Shown here: one piece after another, positions 26,581-35,467 of the stretch
Layout of the letters: each line of letters starts with the position of its first letter
Numbering within the stretch: the stretch's first letter is position 1
Assembly (NCBI GenBank): GCA_910576895.1
Contig: CAJTJZ010000012.1
Coordinates: 1-64,000 of the forward strand
DNA from: an uncultured Lachnospiraceae bacterium
Lineage (GTDB): Bacteria; Bacillota; Clostridia; Lachnospirales; Lachnospiraceae
Direction of reading: 5' to 3'
DNA: 64,000 nucleotides
Made by a program: the position numbers and the translations under genes
The notes under the pieces: model-generated
Seen by the model: only the letters and a program-made list of their open reading frames with translations
Database searches by the model: none
Told to the model about the DNA's origin: nothing

Positions 26581-27461
26581 GAAAATTATTTAAGCATGAA
26601 TGGAAAGCTTCTATTAGAGTTTATGGCCTATTATATATTTTGGCAGCAATTTTTACAGTAGCAGTCATTTTATATAATCAAGTTTTTAAAAATTTTGCTG
26701 AAGGGCTTGAGTCAAAATGGCTGCAAGGGATTCTGGTGTCAATAGAGTCAGTACTTGTAATTGGGTATGTTTTAGTATTATTGGCTGTTAATATTTTAAC
26801 TTTTATTTATTTGATTTATCGCTTTTATCAAACAATGGTATGTGATGAGGCTTATTTAACACATACTCTGCCAGTGACAACAGGACAATTAATTATTGTA
26901 AAATCAGTAATGGCATTTTGTTTTCAGATTTTATCTATTATTATAACAATAATTAGCATTTTGTCTTTAGTTATGGCAAGTGGTGAATGGAATGCAATGA
27001 TTTCGGAATTTTCACATATAATACAAGGGATAAAAGAAAGCGGTTTTTGGTGTGGAAATCTTGCAATTACTATAATATTAGGCGTTTTATTAATAATTGT
27101 GTCCTCGTTCTTTGGAATTTTTACTTATTATATGTGTATTTGTGCAGGAAATTTATTTCATAGTCATAAATTACTTGGTTCTGTTGTTGTATATTTTATT
27201 TTTCAATTTGTAATGAATATTCTTTCTGTTTTATTGGTAATCTTTGGTATGTGGACAGTAGAGAAACGACTAAAGCATATGGGAGGATTTACAGAGAATG
27301 CTTATATGCTGGATGAGTGGATTAGCTCTATACAGCCACCAGAAATATTAAGTTTTGTAAATAGTTATTTATTCTTGGGATTTTTGATAATAGCAGCAGG
27401 AACGACAATTTTATTTTTCGTTTCAAGATATTTATTAAAAAATAAATTAAATCTTGCATAA
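26574..27461 (+). CDS. ABC-2-type transporter permease
   Basis: A 295-aa membrane protein with about six TM helices (around residues 18-38, 60-83, 105-130, 160-185, 200-225, 268-288). The start lies inside the ATPase gene at GGGAGG, so it is coupled to it. It is the channel partner of the preceding ATPase. A terminator follows at 27487-27518. Confidence 0.85.
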   Translation: MLGKLFKHEWKASIRVYGLLYILAAIFTVAVILYNQVFKNFAEGLESKWLQGILVSIESVLVIGYVLVLLAVNILTFIYLIYRFYQTMVCDEAYLTHTLPVTTGQLIIVKSVMAFCFQILSIIITIISILSLVMASGEWNAMISEFSHIIQGIKESGFWCGNLAITIILGVLLIIVSSFFGIFTYYMCICAGNLFHSHKLLGSVVVYFIFQFVMNILSVLLVIFGMWTVEKRLKHMGGFTENAYMLDEWISSIQPPEILSFVNSYLFLGFLIIAAGTTILFFVSRYLLKNKLNLA

Positions 27462-27486
27462 AAAAATAAGAATTAAAAATTTTATG

Positions 27487-27518
27487 AAAAGTGGCATATA
27501 GAATGTGCCGCTTTTTTT
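27487..27518 (+). terminator. Terminator of GntR-ABC operon 1
   Basis: AAAGTGGCAT pairs with GTGCCGCTTT (G:T pairs allowed) followed by a T-tract. Confidence 0.8.
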
Positions 27519-27537
27519 GATTGCTTCGATTCCTAGC

Positions 27538-27566
27538 TTGTAGATACTAACATTGCATGGTATAAT
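27538..27566 (+). promoter_or_regulatory. Promoter of hemA
   Basis: TTGTAG (27538-27543), 17 bp and TATAAT (27561-27566). Confidence 0.65.
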
Positions 27567-27631
27567 AAGAAAATAAAGGAAAATGTATTTTATTTAAAAT
27601 GGATTTATTTTTGAAGGGAATTAAATTATTT

Positions 27632-28888
27632 ATGGTAAAGATTAAAATGGCAGGAATAGATCATAGCAGAGTATCTCTTGAAGATCGAGAGTTATTTGCA
27701 TTTTCATCTCATGCTTGTATATCTGCAATGCGGTGCTTGAAAGAGATGTATTTCATTTCTTGTGTTTTATTATCAACTTGTAATCGAACAGAACTTTGGG
27801 TAAGCTATGAACAAGCAGAAGATAGCAAAGAGCTTGTTTGCTCTCCTTTTGAAATGCTTTGCAGCCTAAAACAGATTTCTATGGAAAGGTTTCAAGATCT
27901 TGTGATGGAACGAGAGGGAGAGGAAGCAGTAATGCATTTATTTCGATTATCTTGTGGAATGCAGTCAAAAGTGTTTGGTGAAGATCAGATTCTTACACAA
28001 GTAAAAAATGCACTTTCTCTTGCAAGAGAGAGTGAAACTGTAGATTCTGTATTGGAACGATTATTTCAAACAGCAATTACAGCGGGAAAAAAAGTGAAAA
28101 CAGAAATACATTTTACAAAAGATACTTCTGTAGTGGAAATTATGATAAAAAAATTGTATCAATTAATAGAAGGGCAATCTTTAAAAGGAACTTCTTGTCT
28201 TGTCATTGGAAATGGAGAAATGGGAAGGTTAGCGGCAACAAGATTATTAGAAGAGGGAGCTTTTGTAACGATGACACTCCGCCAATATAAACATAATTCC
28301 ATGATTGTACCTTATGGCTGTAATATGATTGCTTATCAAAAACGTTTGATAGGACTTGGAGAATATGATGTGATTGTAAGTGCAACATCAAGTCCTCATT
28401 ATACTTTGGAATATAAGGATGCAGAACCATTATTAAATAATGGAAAGCGTCATATTTTATTTGATTTGGCAGTACCAAGGGATATTTCTGAAAAGCTTTC
28501 TGAACTTTCCAATGTAACAAGTTATAATATTGACTGTCTTGGAGAAAATATTGTAAATAAAGCAAAAGAAGAAAAGATAAAACAGGCAGAACAGATTCTT
28601 TTTGATTTTTTAGTAGAATATAAAAAATGGTATTATTTTCGAGAGTTTGTTCCTGCTGTTTATGGGATTAGTAGGACAGCAGTATATGAAATAGAGAAAC
28701 GGCTCGAAAAGCCATTGAAAAAACTAGATATGAAAGAAAAAGAAAAAGTGGAGTTTGAAAAAAAGGTAACGACTGCTGTAGAGCATGTCCTATCTTCTAT
28801 GTTATATGATTTACGGGAGCATTTGGATATGAAATATTGGAATCCATGTTTTCAGGCATTAGAAGCATCCATTATGGAAAAAAAGTAA
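27632..28888 (+). CDS. hemA: Glutamyl-tRNA reductase
   Basis: A 418-aa enzyme that reduces glutamyl-tRNA(Glu) to glutamate-1-semialdehyde with NADPH, the first committed step of tetrapyrrole synthesis in the C5 pathway. Seen: catalytic Cys in LLSTCNRTELW, GEDQILTQVK, the NADPH-binding VIGNGEMGRLAATRLLEEGA, and the C-terminal dimerisation helix. I chose the ATG at 27632 because it puts the catalytic Cys at position 50 and gives 418 residues, both as in E. coli HemA. A longer frame from 27599 is possible but adds an unusual leader. Other tetrapyrrole genes are not adjacent. The ribosome site is weak (AAGGG). Confidence 0.92.
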   Translation: MVKIKMAGIDHSRVSLEDRELFAFSSHACISAMRCLKEMYFISCVLLSTCNRTELWVSYEQAEDSKELVCSPFEMLCSLKQISMERFQDLVMEREGEEAVMHLFRLSCGMQSKVFGEDQILTQVKNALSLARESETVDSVLERLFQTAITAGKKVKTEIHFTKDTSVVEIMIKKLYQLIEGQSLKGTSCLVIGNGEMGRLAATRLLEEGAFVTMTLRQYKHNSMIVPYGCNMIAYQKRLIGLGEYDVIVSATSSPHYTLEYKDAEPLLNNGKRHILFDLAVPRDISEKLSELSNVTSYNIDCLGENIVNKAKEEKIKQAEQILFDFLVEYKKWYYFREFVPAVYGISRTAVYEIEKRLEKPLKKLDMKEKEKVEFEKKVTTAVEHVLSSMLYDLREHLDMKYWNPCFQALEASIMEKK

Positions 28889-29002
28889 GTTATTTTTTCT
28901 TGTATTTTTTTGTATTTTAAGGTAAATTAATATGGAATCAAAAAAATCTATAAAAATGATGAAAAGAAAGAATTTGTTTAGAAAGAGAGGAGGCAATTAT
29001 AT

Positions 29003-29782
29003 ATGGAAGAAAAAATTGCAGTGATTACGGGGGCAAGTTCTGGAATTGGAATGGAATTTGCAAGAGCTTTTGCAAAAAAAGGTTATATACTTATTTTATG
29101 TGCAAGACGGGAGGAAAGGCTTAAGCATTTAAAGCAAGAACTTGAGAAAAGTGGAAAATCACCGAAAGTAGAACTTATGATAGCTGATTTATCAAAAAGG
29201 GAAGAATGTTTTCATTTTTATGATAAGATAAAAGAGAAAAAGATTTCTGTTTTTATTAATAATGCAGGTTTTGGAGAATGTGGAAGATTTACGGATACAG
29301 ATTTAAAAAAAGAGCTTGAAATGATTGATGTTAATTTATGTGCGGTTCATATTTTTACAAAGTTAATGGTGCAGAAATTTAAACAGCAAAAGTATGGATA
29401 TCTTTTAAATGTGGCATCTTCTGCTGGACTATTTCCAGCAGGTCCTTTTATGGCAACCTATTATGCAACCAAGGCTTATGTAACAAGTTTAACACTTGCA
29501 GTAGCAAAAGAACTTTCTGAGGAAAAAAGTCCTATTTATCTTGGAGCACTTTGTCCCGGACCAGTGAATACAGAATTTAATCGTGTGGCAAATGTGGAGT
29601 TTGCACTTCCGGGTATTTCAGTAAAAAGATGTGTAAAAGCAGCCTTTGCAGGCATGGCAAAACGTAAAGTTATTATTGTACCTTCTTTTTTCATGAAATT
29701 TGCTGTTACTGGAAGAAAACTTTTACCAGATAAAGCATTGCTGCAAATATTGGAACATCAACAAAAAAGAAAGTTAATGTAA
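29003..29782 (+). CDS. Short-chain dehydrogenase/reductase
   Basis: A 259-aa classical SDR. Cofactor motif TGASSGIGMEFARAFA (residues 9-24) with a following CARR suggesting NADP preference, NNAGFGE, catalytic Ser in VASSAG, and Y153-x3-K157 in YYATK. The C-terminus (PSFFMKFAVTGRKLLPDKAL) resembles membrane-associated short SDRs of the DltE/YqjQ type. GAGGAGG precedes the ATG. The substrate is not determinable. Confidence 0.9.
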   Translation: MEEKIAVITGASSGIGMEFARAFAKKGYILILCARREERLKHLKQELEKSGKSPKVELMIADLSKREECFHFYDKIKEKKISVFINNAGFGECGRFTDTDLKKELEMIDVNLCAVHIFTKLMVQKFKQQKYGYLLNVASSAGLFPAGPFMATYYATKAYVTSLTLAVAKELSEEKSPIYLGALCPGPVNTEFNRVANVEFALPGISVKRCVKAAFAGMAKRKVIIVPSFFMKFAVTGRKLLPDKALLQILEHQQKRKLM

Positions 29783-29841
29783 GTTAAATTTATATAGAAT
29801 ATAAAATAATTGACAGAATTGGAGGAAACAACAATGGGGAT

Positions 29842-31245
29842 ATGGAAGAAAGGGGTTTGTTAGAACGACCTGATTATGAAGAAGAATTAATTGCAATTAT
29901 TCATGGTAATCATTCTCCAAAAATGATAAGGGAAAAATTAGAAGATTATCATGAAAATGATTTAGCTGCCGTTTTAGAAAGACTAACGAAAGAAGATAGA
30001 AAAAAACTTTATCAGATTCTTGGAGTGGAAAGAGTTTCGGAATTATTTCCTTATCTGGATGATGTAGAAAAGTATATTAATGAATTAGATGCGGAAAAGG
30101 CAGCAGATATTATTGAATCCATGGATGCCGATGATGCTGTGGATGTATTGGAAGAATTAGAGGATGAAAAACGGGAAGAACTTGTCGGATTGATGGATGA
30201 GGAAGCCAGAAATGATATCCATTTAATTCAGTCTTATGATGAAGAAGAAGTTGGCAGCAAAATGACAACAAATTTTATTATGATTCGTCATGGGCTTACC
30301 ATAAAACAGGCAATGAGAGAACTTGTTGCTCAGGCAGCAGATAATGATAATATTTCTACTATCTATGTTTGTGAGGAAGATGAAACATTTTATGGTGCTG
30401 TTGATTTAAAAGATTTAATTATTGCAAGAGATTATATTGATTTAGAATCCTTAATTGTAACTTCTTATCCTTATGTTTATGCACAGGAAAAGATATCACA
30501 ATGTATTGAAGAACTAAAAGATTATTCAGAAGATTCTATTCCTGTTTTAAATTCTAATAGGCAAATTCTTGGTGTTATTACAGCACAAGATATTGTAGAA
30601 GTTGTAGATGATGAAATGGGAGAGGATTATGCAAGACTGGCTGGTTTGACAGAAGAAGAGGAAATGGAAGAAACACTGGCAGATAGTGTAAGAAAACGAA
30701 TCCCATGGCTAGGAATTTTACTAGTATTAGGACTTCTTGTATCAACAGTAACAGGAATGTTTGAAAATGTAATTGATAAGCTGCCACTTGTTGTATTTTT
30801 TCAATCCTTGATTCTTGGTATGTCTGGTAATGTTGGTACACAGTCGTTAGCAGTAACCATTCGTGTTTTGACAGATGAAGATAAGCTTACGTTTGGACAG
30901 ATTGTTAGTCGTATTTTAAAAGAAATTCGTATTGGATTGTTAAATGGATTTATTCTTGGTATGGCATCTTTTGCATTTATTGGTTTATATATTTGGCTTA
31001 TACAAGGAAAAACAATAGGAAATGCTTATGCAGTATCCGCATGTATTGGGATAGCACTTTTGCTTGCTATGACAGTATCCTCTTTTACTGGAACAATTAT
31101 TCCAATTTTATTTAAAAAAGCAAAGGTAGATCCTGCTGTTGCATCAGGACCTTTGATTTCTACTGTTAATGATATGGTAGCAGTCGTAACTTATTATGGC
31201 TTGGCTTGGATCTTTTTAATTAATATGCTTCATTTGTCAGATTAA
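29842..31245 (+). CDS. mgtE: Magnesium transporter MgtE
   Basis: A 467-aa Mg2+ channel. Residues about 15-135 are the helical N domain (acidic repeats such as ADIIESMDADDAVDVLEELEDE), 140-265 two CBS domains that sense cytosolic Mg2+, then a plug helix and five TM helices (285-467) with the conserved GNVGTQSLAV and ASGPLISTVNDMVAVVTYYG motifs. The start is odd. GGAGG at 29821-29825 is ideally spaced for an ATG at 29834 that opens a 9-codon out-of-frame ORF, MGIWKKGVC, ending at 29863. The mgtE ATG at 29842 lies inside it. No Mg2+ riboswitch is evident upstream. Confidence 0.94.
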   Translation: MEERGLLERPDYEEELIAIIHGNHSPKMIREKLEDYHENDLAAVLERLTKEDRKKLYQILGVERVSELFPYLDDVEKYINELDAEKAADIIESMDADDAVDVLEELEDEKREELVGLMDEEARNDIHLIQSYDEEEVGSKMTTNFIMIRHGLTIKQAMRELVAQAADNDNISTIYVCEEDETFYGAVDLKDLIIARDYIDLESLIVTSYPYVYAQEKISQCIEELKDYSEDSIPVLNSNRQILGVITAQDIVEVVDDEMGEDYARLAGLTEEEEMEETLADSVRKRIPWLGILLVLGLLVSTVTGMFENVIDKLPLVVFFQSLILGMSGNVGTQSLAVTIRVLTDEDKLTFGQIVSRILKEIRIGLLNGFILGMASFAFIGLYIWLIQGKTIGNAYAVSACIGIALLLAMTVSSFTGTIIPILFKKAKVDPAVASGPLISTVNDMVAVVTYYGLAWIFLINMLHLSD

Positions 31246-31290
31246 ATATTTGTCGGATTAAATAATGAAAGAATAGATAGTCTTTATTTT

Positions 31291-31338
31291 AAATATCAGA
31301 TATCGTTATATTAATGGTATCTGGTATTTTTATTTTTT
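31291..31338 (+). terminator. Terminator of mgtE
   Basis: AAATATCAGATATC pairs with GGTATCTGGTATTT through G:T pairs, followed by T-rich sequence. Confidence 0.8.
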
Positions 31339-31343
31339 AAGGG

Positions 31344-31391
31344 TTGACTAATATGGGGAAAGTGTTATAATGTACTTATACATTAAGTACA
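31344..31391 (+). promoter_or_regulatory. Promoter and operator of GntR-ABC operon 2
   Basis: TTGACT (31344-31349), 16 bp, TATAAT (31366-31371). A perfect inverted repeat TGTACTTA / TAAGTACA (31371-31378, 31384-31391) begins at the last base of the -10 box and covers the likely transcription start, ideal for autorepression by the GntR protein. Confidence 0.8.
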
Positions 31392-31430
31392 ATTTAATCA
31401 ATACAATTAAAAAAATAAAGGTGGTGAGTT

Positions 31431-31808
31431 ATGGAAATTATTATTAGTAATAATGCCAACAAACCAATATATGAGCAAATTACATCACAGATAAAGGCAA
31501 TGATAATGAGTGGAGAGCTGCAAGCTGGAGATACGATTCCTTCCATGCGATCATTGGCAAAATCAATTCATGTAAGCGTAATTACTGTTCAAAAAGCTTA
31601 TGAAGATTTACAAAGAGATGGTTTTATTGAAACAACCGTTGGCAGAGGAAGTTTTGTATCTGCCAGAAATAAAGAATTTTATCAAGAGGAACAACAACGT
31701 ATGGCAGAGGAACATTTACAAGCTGCTGCAGAAATTGGGCGAACAAGTAATATTTCTCTTGAAAAATTGACAGAGTTATTAGCCTTATTCTATCAGGAGG
31801 ATGAATAA
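31431..31808 (+). CDS. GntR-family repressor, YtrA subfamily (second)
   Basis: A 125-aa protein: winged helix in residues 8-78 (PIYEQITSQIKAMIMSGELQ, SMRSLAKSIHVSVITVQKAY, TTVGRGSFV), then a short helical tail. Paralogous to the regulator at 25422 but with a different recognition helix, consistent with its different operator. The GGTGAG site lies just before the ATG. It is followed by ABC genes with one base between stop and start. Confidence 0.9.
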   Translation: MEIIISNNANKPIYEQITSQIKAMIMSGELQAGDTIPSMRSLAKSIHVSVITVQKAYEDLQRDGFIETTVGRGSFVSARNKEFYQEEQQRMAEEHLQAAAEIGRTSNISLEKLTELLALFYQEDE

Positions 31809-31809
31809 T

Positions 31810-32676
31810 ATGGAGAATATTTTAGAATTGCATCAAGTTTCCAAGACATTTCCAAAATCAAATTTTATGTTGGAAAATATGACATTTTCTTTACCTTATG
31901 GAGCTATTTTAGGATTTGTTGGTGAAAATGGAGCTGGTAAAACTACAACGATTGGTTGTATTTTAAATACAATGAAAAAAGACAGTGGAACGATAAAGAT
32001 ATTTGGAAAAGAAATGTTAGATGAAGATACAGATATGCGGGAAAAAATTGGTGTTGTCTATGATGGTGATAATTTTCCTGCTTATTGGACAATAAAGCAA
32101 TTATCACAAGTGATGGAAGGGCTTTACAGACAATGGGATCATTCCTTATTTCAAAAATATGTAGAGGATTTTCAACTTCCAATCAAACAAAAAATTAAAC
32201 ATTATTCCAGAGGAATGACAATGAAATTAGCGATTGCTGTTGCTTTAGCACATCACCCCCAATTATTGATTTTAGATGAAGCGACTGGCGGGCTTGATCC
32301 TATTATACGTGATGAAATGTTAGATGTTTTTTTAGAATTTGTACAAGAAGAAAATCATTCTATTTTATTATCCTCCCATATTACAAGCGATTTAGAAAAA
32401 GTTGCAGATTATATTACCTTTATTCATAATGGAAAACTGATTATGACAGCATCAAAAAATGATTTAGCATATAATTATGCCATTATACGTTGTAAGGAAA
32501 GTCAATTTCTTGCTTTAGATCCAAATGATATTGTAAGTTTTCGGAAACGTGATTTTCAGATTGATGTATTAGTTGCAAATGGAAAGAATGTAGAGAGGAA
32601 GTATAAAGATATTGTTATTGATCATGTTTCTATTGATGAAATTATGTTAATGTTAGTGAAAGGAGAACATAGATGA
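31810..32676 (+). CDS. ABC transporter ATP-binding protein (YtrB-like)
   Basis: A 288-aa ATPase subunit: Walker A GENGAGKTTT near residue 38, divergent signature HYSRGMTMKLAI near 137, Walker B LLILDEATGGLDP near 156, and the switch His in SSHI. The start at 31810 is chosen since AGGAGG (31795-31800) is 9 nt upstream; the ATG at 31801 directly abuts that site. The C-terminal 60 residues extend beyond the catalytic core. It overlaps the permease gene by 4 bp. Confidence 0.9.
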   Translation: MENILELHQVSKTFPKSNFMLENMTFSLPYGAILGFVGENGAGKTTTIGCILNTMKKDSGTIKIFGKEMLDEDTDMREKIGVVYDGDNFPAYWTIKQLSQVMEGLYRQWDHSLFQKYVEDFQLPIKQKIKHYSRGMTMKLAIAVALAHHPQLLILDEATGGLDPIIRDEMLDVFLEFVQEENHSILLSSHITSDLEKVADYITFIHNGKLIMTASKNDLAYNYAIIRCKESQFLALDPNDIVSFRKRDFQIDVLVANGKNVERKYKDIVIDHVSIDEIMLMLVKGEHR

Positions 32677-33326
32677 AAGGACTTTTAAAAAATAATTTTT
32701 ATGCAACACTTTCTAATGTAAAAGTATTTTCCATTATTATGTTTTTATTTTTTGTCTTTGTGATTATTATAGATAATAGAATTCCCTTGCTTATTATTAG
32801 TTATATGCTATTGGGAATGGTTGGTTTTTCTTTTAATTTTATTGCAAGTTTGCGAAAAGAAAGTGTTACAAAATGGAGTAAATATAAACTTACAGTACCT
32901 GTAAAGCGGTCTGAAATTGTACAAAGCTATTTTTTAAGTTTATTTTTGTGGTTAGTAGTTGGAATGATATTTGCAGGAATTGGCGTAGCCTTCTCCGTTA
33001 TATTGCATGGTTTTCCTTTTGATAGAAATACTGATATTTTTATGATGTTTGTTGTAGGAGTGGGAATCAGTTTATTTATGGGAACAATCTTCTTTCCTTT
33101 ATTTTACTTAGGCGGTGAGGAACGAAGTGAACTATTTTTAGTTATCAGTTTACTTTCTGGTGTTGGATTTATTATGGCTTCTTCTACTTGTATGAATATT
33201 CTATTTCCAGAAATGAATAATATACAGATTATTTTATGTGGGGTGGTAATTCTTATGACTGCTTTTCTTATGTTTGTTTTTTCCTATCTATTAACTGTTT
33301 ATATTTATCAAAAAAAGGAATACTAA
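32673..33326 (+). CDS. ABC-2-type transporter permease
   Basis: A 217-aa membrane protein with six predicted TM helices (LFFVFVIIIDNRIPLLIISY at the first pair; IILCGVVILMTAFLMFVFSY at the last). Its ATG overlaps the ATPase stop (ATGA). Resembles the ABC-2 permeases that follow YtrA-type regulators. It forms a three-gene operon with the repressor and ATPase. Substrate unknown. Confidence 0.82.
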   Translation: MKGLLKNNFYATLSNVKVFSIIMFLFFVFVIIIDNRIPLLIISYMLLGMVGFSFNFIASLRKESVTKWSKYKLTVPVKRSEIVQSYFLSLFLWLVVGMIFAGIGVAFSVILHGFPFDRNTDIFMMFVVGVGISLFMGTIFFPLFYLGGEERSELFLVISLLSGVGFIMASSTCMNILFPEMNNIQIILCGVVILMTAFLMFVFSYLLTVYIYQKKEY

Positions 33327-33384
33327 ATAAGACAATGGAATCATAACTAGTCAAATGAAAGAAAGAAAATTTTTATAAATACAG

Positions 33385-33432
33385 TTGACATTTGTACGAA
33401 ATCATACTATACTACATAGTATGATTTCGTAC
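33385..33432 (+). promoter_or_regulatory. Promoter with perfect 16-bp MarR-type palindrome
   Basis: TTGACA (33385-33390), 17 bp, TATACT (33408-33413). GTACGAAATCATACTA (33394-33409) and its exact reverse complement (33417-33432) are separated by 7 bp, so a bound repressor would cover the spacer and -10 box. Expected target: the MarR protein encoded immediately downstream. Confidence 0.85.
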
Positions 33433-33460
33433 TTTTTATATATGATTTGGAGGGATGCGT

Positions 33461-33904
33461 ATGAAAGGACTTACAACAATAGAAATGAAACGATTTAATT
33501 ATTTATCAAGTGAACTTGATGCTGCTTATCATGAAGCAGCTAAGAAATTTGGATTATCAGATAGTGCAATGTGGGTTCTTTATATTATTTGCGATAATGG
33601 AGAACCATGTCCACTCAATGATATTTGCAAATTATCTGGTATTAGCAAACAGACAATTAATTCTGCAATTCGTAAGCTGGAAATAGAACAAATTTTATAT
33701 TTAGAAGCTTTTGACGGAAAAAAGAAGCAAATCTATTTAACAGAGAAAGGTAGAATATTAGCAAAACAAACTGTAGTACATTTAATAGAAATTGAGAATA
33801 CTATTTTTAATTCTTGGGAAAAAGAAGAAAGAGAGATTTATTTAGAATTAATGCAACGATATTTAACTATGTTTCGTAATAAAATTAAGGAGTTATCAAT
33901 ATGA
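33461..33904 (+). CDS. MarR-family transcriptional regulator
   Basis: A 147-aa winged-helix repressor: helices around SDSAMWVLYIICDN and PLNDICKLSGISKQTINSAI (recognition helix), wing at FDGKKKQIYLTEKG. The start at 33461 has GGAGGG 6 nt upstream; an ATG at 33455 abuts that site. Its stop overlaps the MATE start (ATGA), so repressor and exporter are co-translated. With the perfect palindrome in the promoter this is a self-regulated efflux operon; the ligand is probably a drug or metabolite exported by the pump (inference). Confidence 0.92.
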   Translation: MKGLTTIEMKRFNYLSSELDAAYHEAAKKFGLSDSAMWVLYIICDNGEPCPLNDICKLSGISKQTINSAIRKLEIEQILYLEAFDGKKKQIYLTEKGRILAKQTVVHLIEIENTIFNSWEKEEREIYLELMQRYLTMFRNKIKELSI

Positions 33905-35229
33905 ATATTCAATTATCAGAACATTTTAATTACAAAAAATTGCTGCGTTTTACATTACCATCGATTATTATGATGATTTTTACTTCGATTTATGGTGTTG
34001 TAGATGGTTTTTTCGTTTCCAATTTTGTAGGAAAAACAAGTTTTGCAGCAGTCAACTTTATTATGCCTTTTTTAATGATTCTTGGTTGTATTGGTTTTAT
34101 GTTTGGAACAGGAGGGGGTGCATTAATTGCAAAGACAATGGGGGAAGGAAAACAAGAAAAAGCAAATCAGTTGTTTTCTCTGTTTATTTATGTTTCCCTT
34201 GCTTGCAGTATTGTAATTATGATATTGGGTATTGCCTTTGTACGTCCTGTGGCTTCCATTCTTGGAGCAGAGGATTCTATGCTTGATAATTGTGTGCTTT
34301 ATGGAAGAGTGATTTTAATTGCACTTCCAGCGTATATCTTACAGTATGAGTTTCAAAGCTTTTTTATTACTGCACAAAAACCACAGCTAGGACTGATTGT
34401 TACTGTAGCAGCAGGAGTTGCTAATATGATAGGAGATGCATTATTTGTTGCGATACTTCAATGGGGACTTGTTGGTGCTGCTGCCGCAACAGCTTTAAGT
34501 CAAATTATCGGTGGTGTCATTCCTTTTATTTATTTTAGTCGGAAAAATACAAGTCTTTTGCATCTTACAAAAACAAAGTATGATGGAAAAGCATTGCTAA
34601 AAGCGTGTACAAATGGTTCTTCCGAACTTATGTCCAATATTTCTATGTCCATTGTTAGTATGCTTTATAATGTTCAATTAATGAAATATGCAGGGGAAGA
34701 TGGTGTTTCTGCCTATGGCGTATTGATGTATGTAAATTTAATTTTTTTAGCAGCATTTATTGGATATTCTGTTGGTAGTGCACCAATTATTAGTTATCAT
34801 TATGGTGCAGAAAACCATAAAGAATTAAAAAGCCTTTTAAGAAAAAGCCTTGTTGTGATTGGGATTTTTTCTATCGCAATGCTTCTATTTGCAGAAGTGA
34901 TGGCAAAACCACTTGCTATGATTTTTGTTGGATATGATCAGGAACTTTTAAAGTTGACATTGCGAGGATTTTCCATTTTTTCTTTTTCTTTTTTATTTGC
35001 AGGGATTGCTATTTTTGGTTCTTCCTTTTTTACAGCTTTAAATAATGGATTGATTTCTGCAATGATTTCTTTTTTGCGAACATTAGTATTTCAAATAGCA
35101 GCCGTTCTTATTTTTCCGTTATTTCTTGAAATTGATGGTATTTGGATTTCTATTGTAGCAGCGGAAATTATGGCAGCCCTTGTAACTAGCTTATTTTTAA
35201 TTGGAAAGCGGTCTAGTTATCATTATTAA
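33901..35229 (+). CDS. MATE-family efflux transporter (second)
   Basis: A 442-aa exporter with about 12 TM helices. Family motifs: SIYGVVDGFFVSNFVG, GTGGGALIAKTMGEG, and in the second half GYSVGSAPIISYHYGAEN. It belongs to a different MATE subgroup from the protein at 11521 (DinF/MepA-like by its N-terminal pattern; inference). AAGGAG lies upstream inside marR. Coupled to the MarR repressor. Confidence 0.92.
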   Translation: MNIQLSEHFNYKKLLRFTLPSIIMMIFTSIYGVVDGFFVSNFVGKTSFAAVNFIMPFLMILGCIGFMFGTGGGALIAKTMGEGKQEKANQLFSLFIYVSLACSIVIMILGIAFVRPVASILGAEDSMLDNCVLYGRVILIALPAYILQYEFQSFFITAQKPQLGLIVTVAAGVANMIGDALFVAILQWGLVGAAAATALSQIIGGVIPFIYFSRKNTSLLHLTKTKYDGKALLKACTNGSSELMSNISMSIVSMLYNVQLMKYAGEDGVSAYGVLMYVNLIFLAAFIGYSVGSAPIISYHYGAENHKELKSLLRKSLVVIGIFSIAMLLFAEVMAKPLAMIFVGYDQELLKLTLRGFSIFSFSFLFAGIAIFGSSFFTALNNGLISAMISFLRTLVFQIAAVLIFPLFLEIDGIWISIVAAEIMAALVTSLFLIGKRSSYHY

Positions 35230-35235
35230 AAATAC

Positions 35236-35370
35236 TGACTACTCCCACGAGCAAGCCCGTGGGGTTCTTACTACCAAGTTTAGCTTGTAATCGTCAATAG
35301 AAAATTTAAAGTGGATTTCATCCTATAGGCGAACCTATGGGTTTTCGCCACAAATTTATAACAAAAAAAC
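35236..35370 (+). mobile_element. IS200/IS605-like end or non-autonomous palindromic element
   Basis: Just after the MATE stop is a subterminal-type hairpin CCCACG...CGTGGG (35244-35263), then TTCTTACTACC, and a second palindrome GGCGAA...TTCGCC near 35327-35349. This arrangement resembles the hairpin ends of IS200/IS605 elements. No transposase or TnpB frame is present, so it would be a solo end or a derivative. It may also act as terminator of the MarR-MATE operon. Confidence 0.45.
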
Positions 35371-35467
35371 AGGAGAAAAGAAAAAAAATTTGTAGATTCT
35401 ATACAAAATAGATAAAATATGATAAAATACATAAGAACAAATTGATTACAAAAGGGAGGTACGGGCG

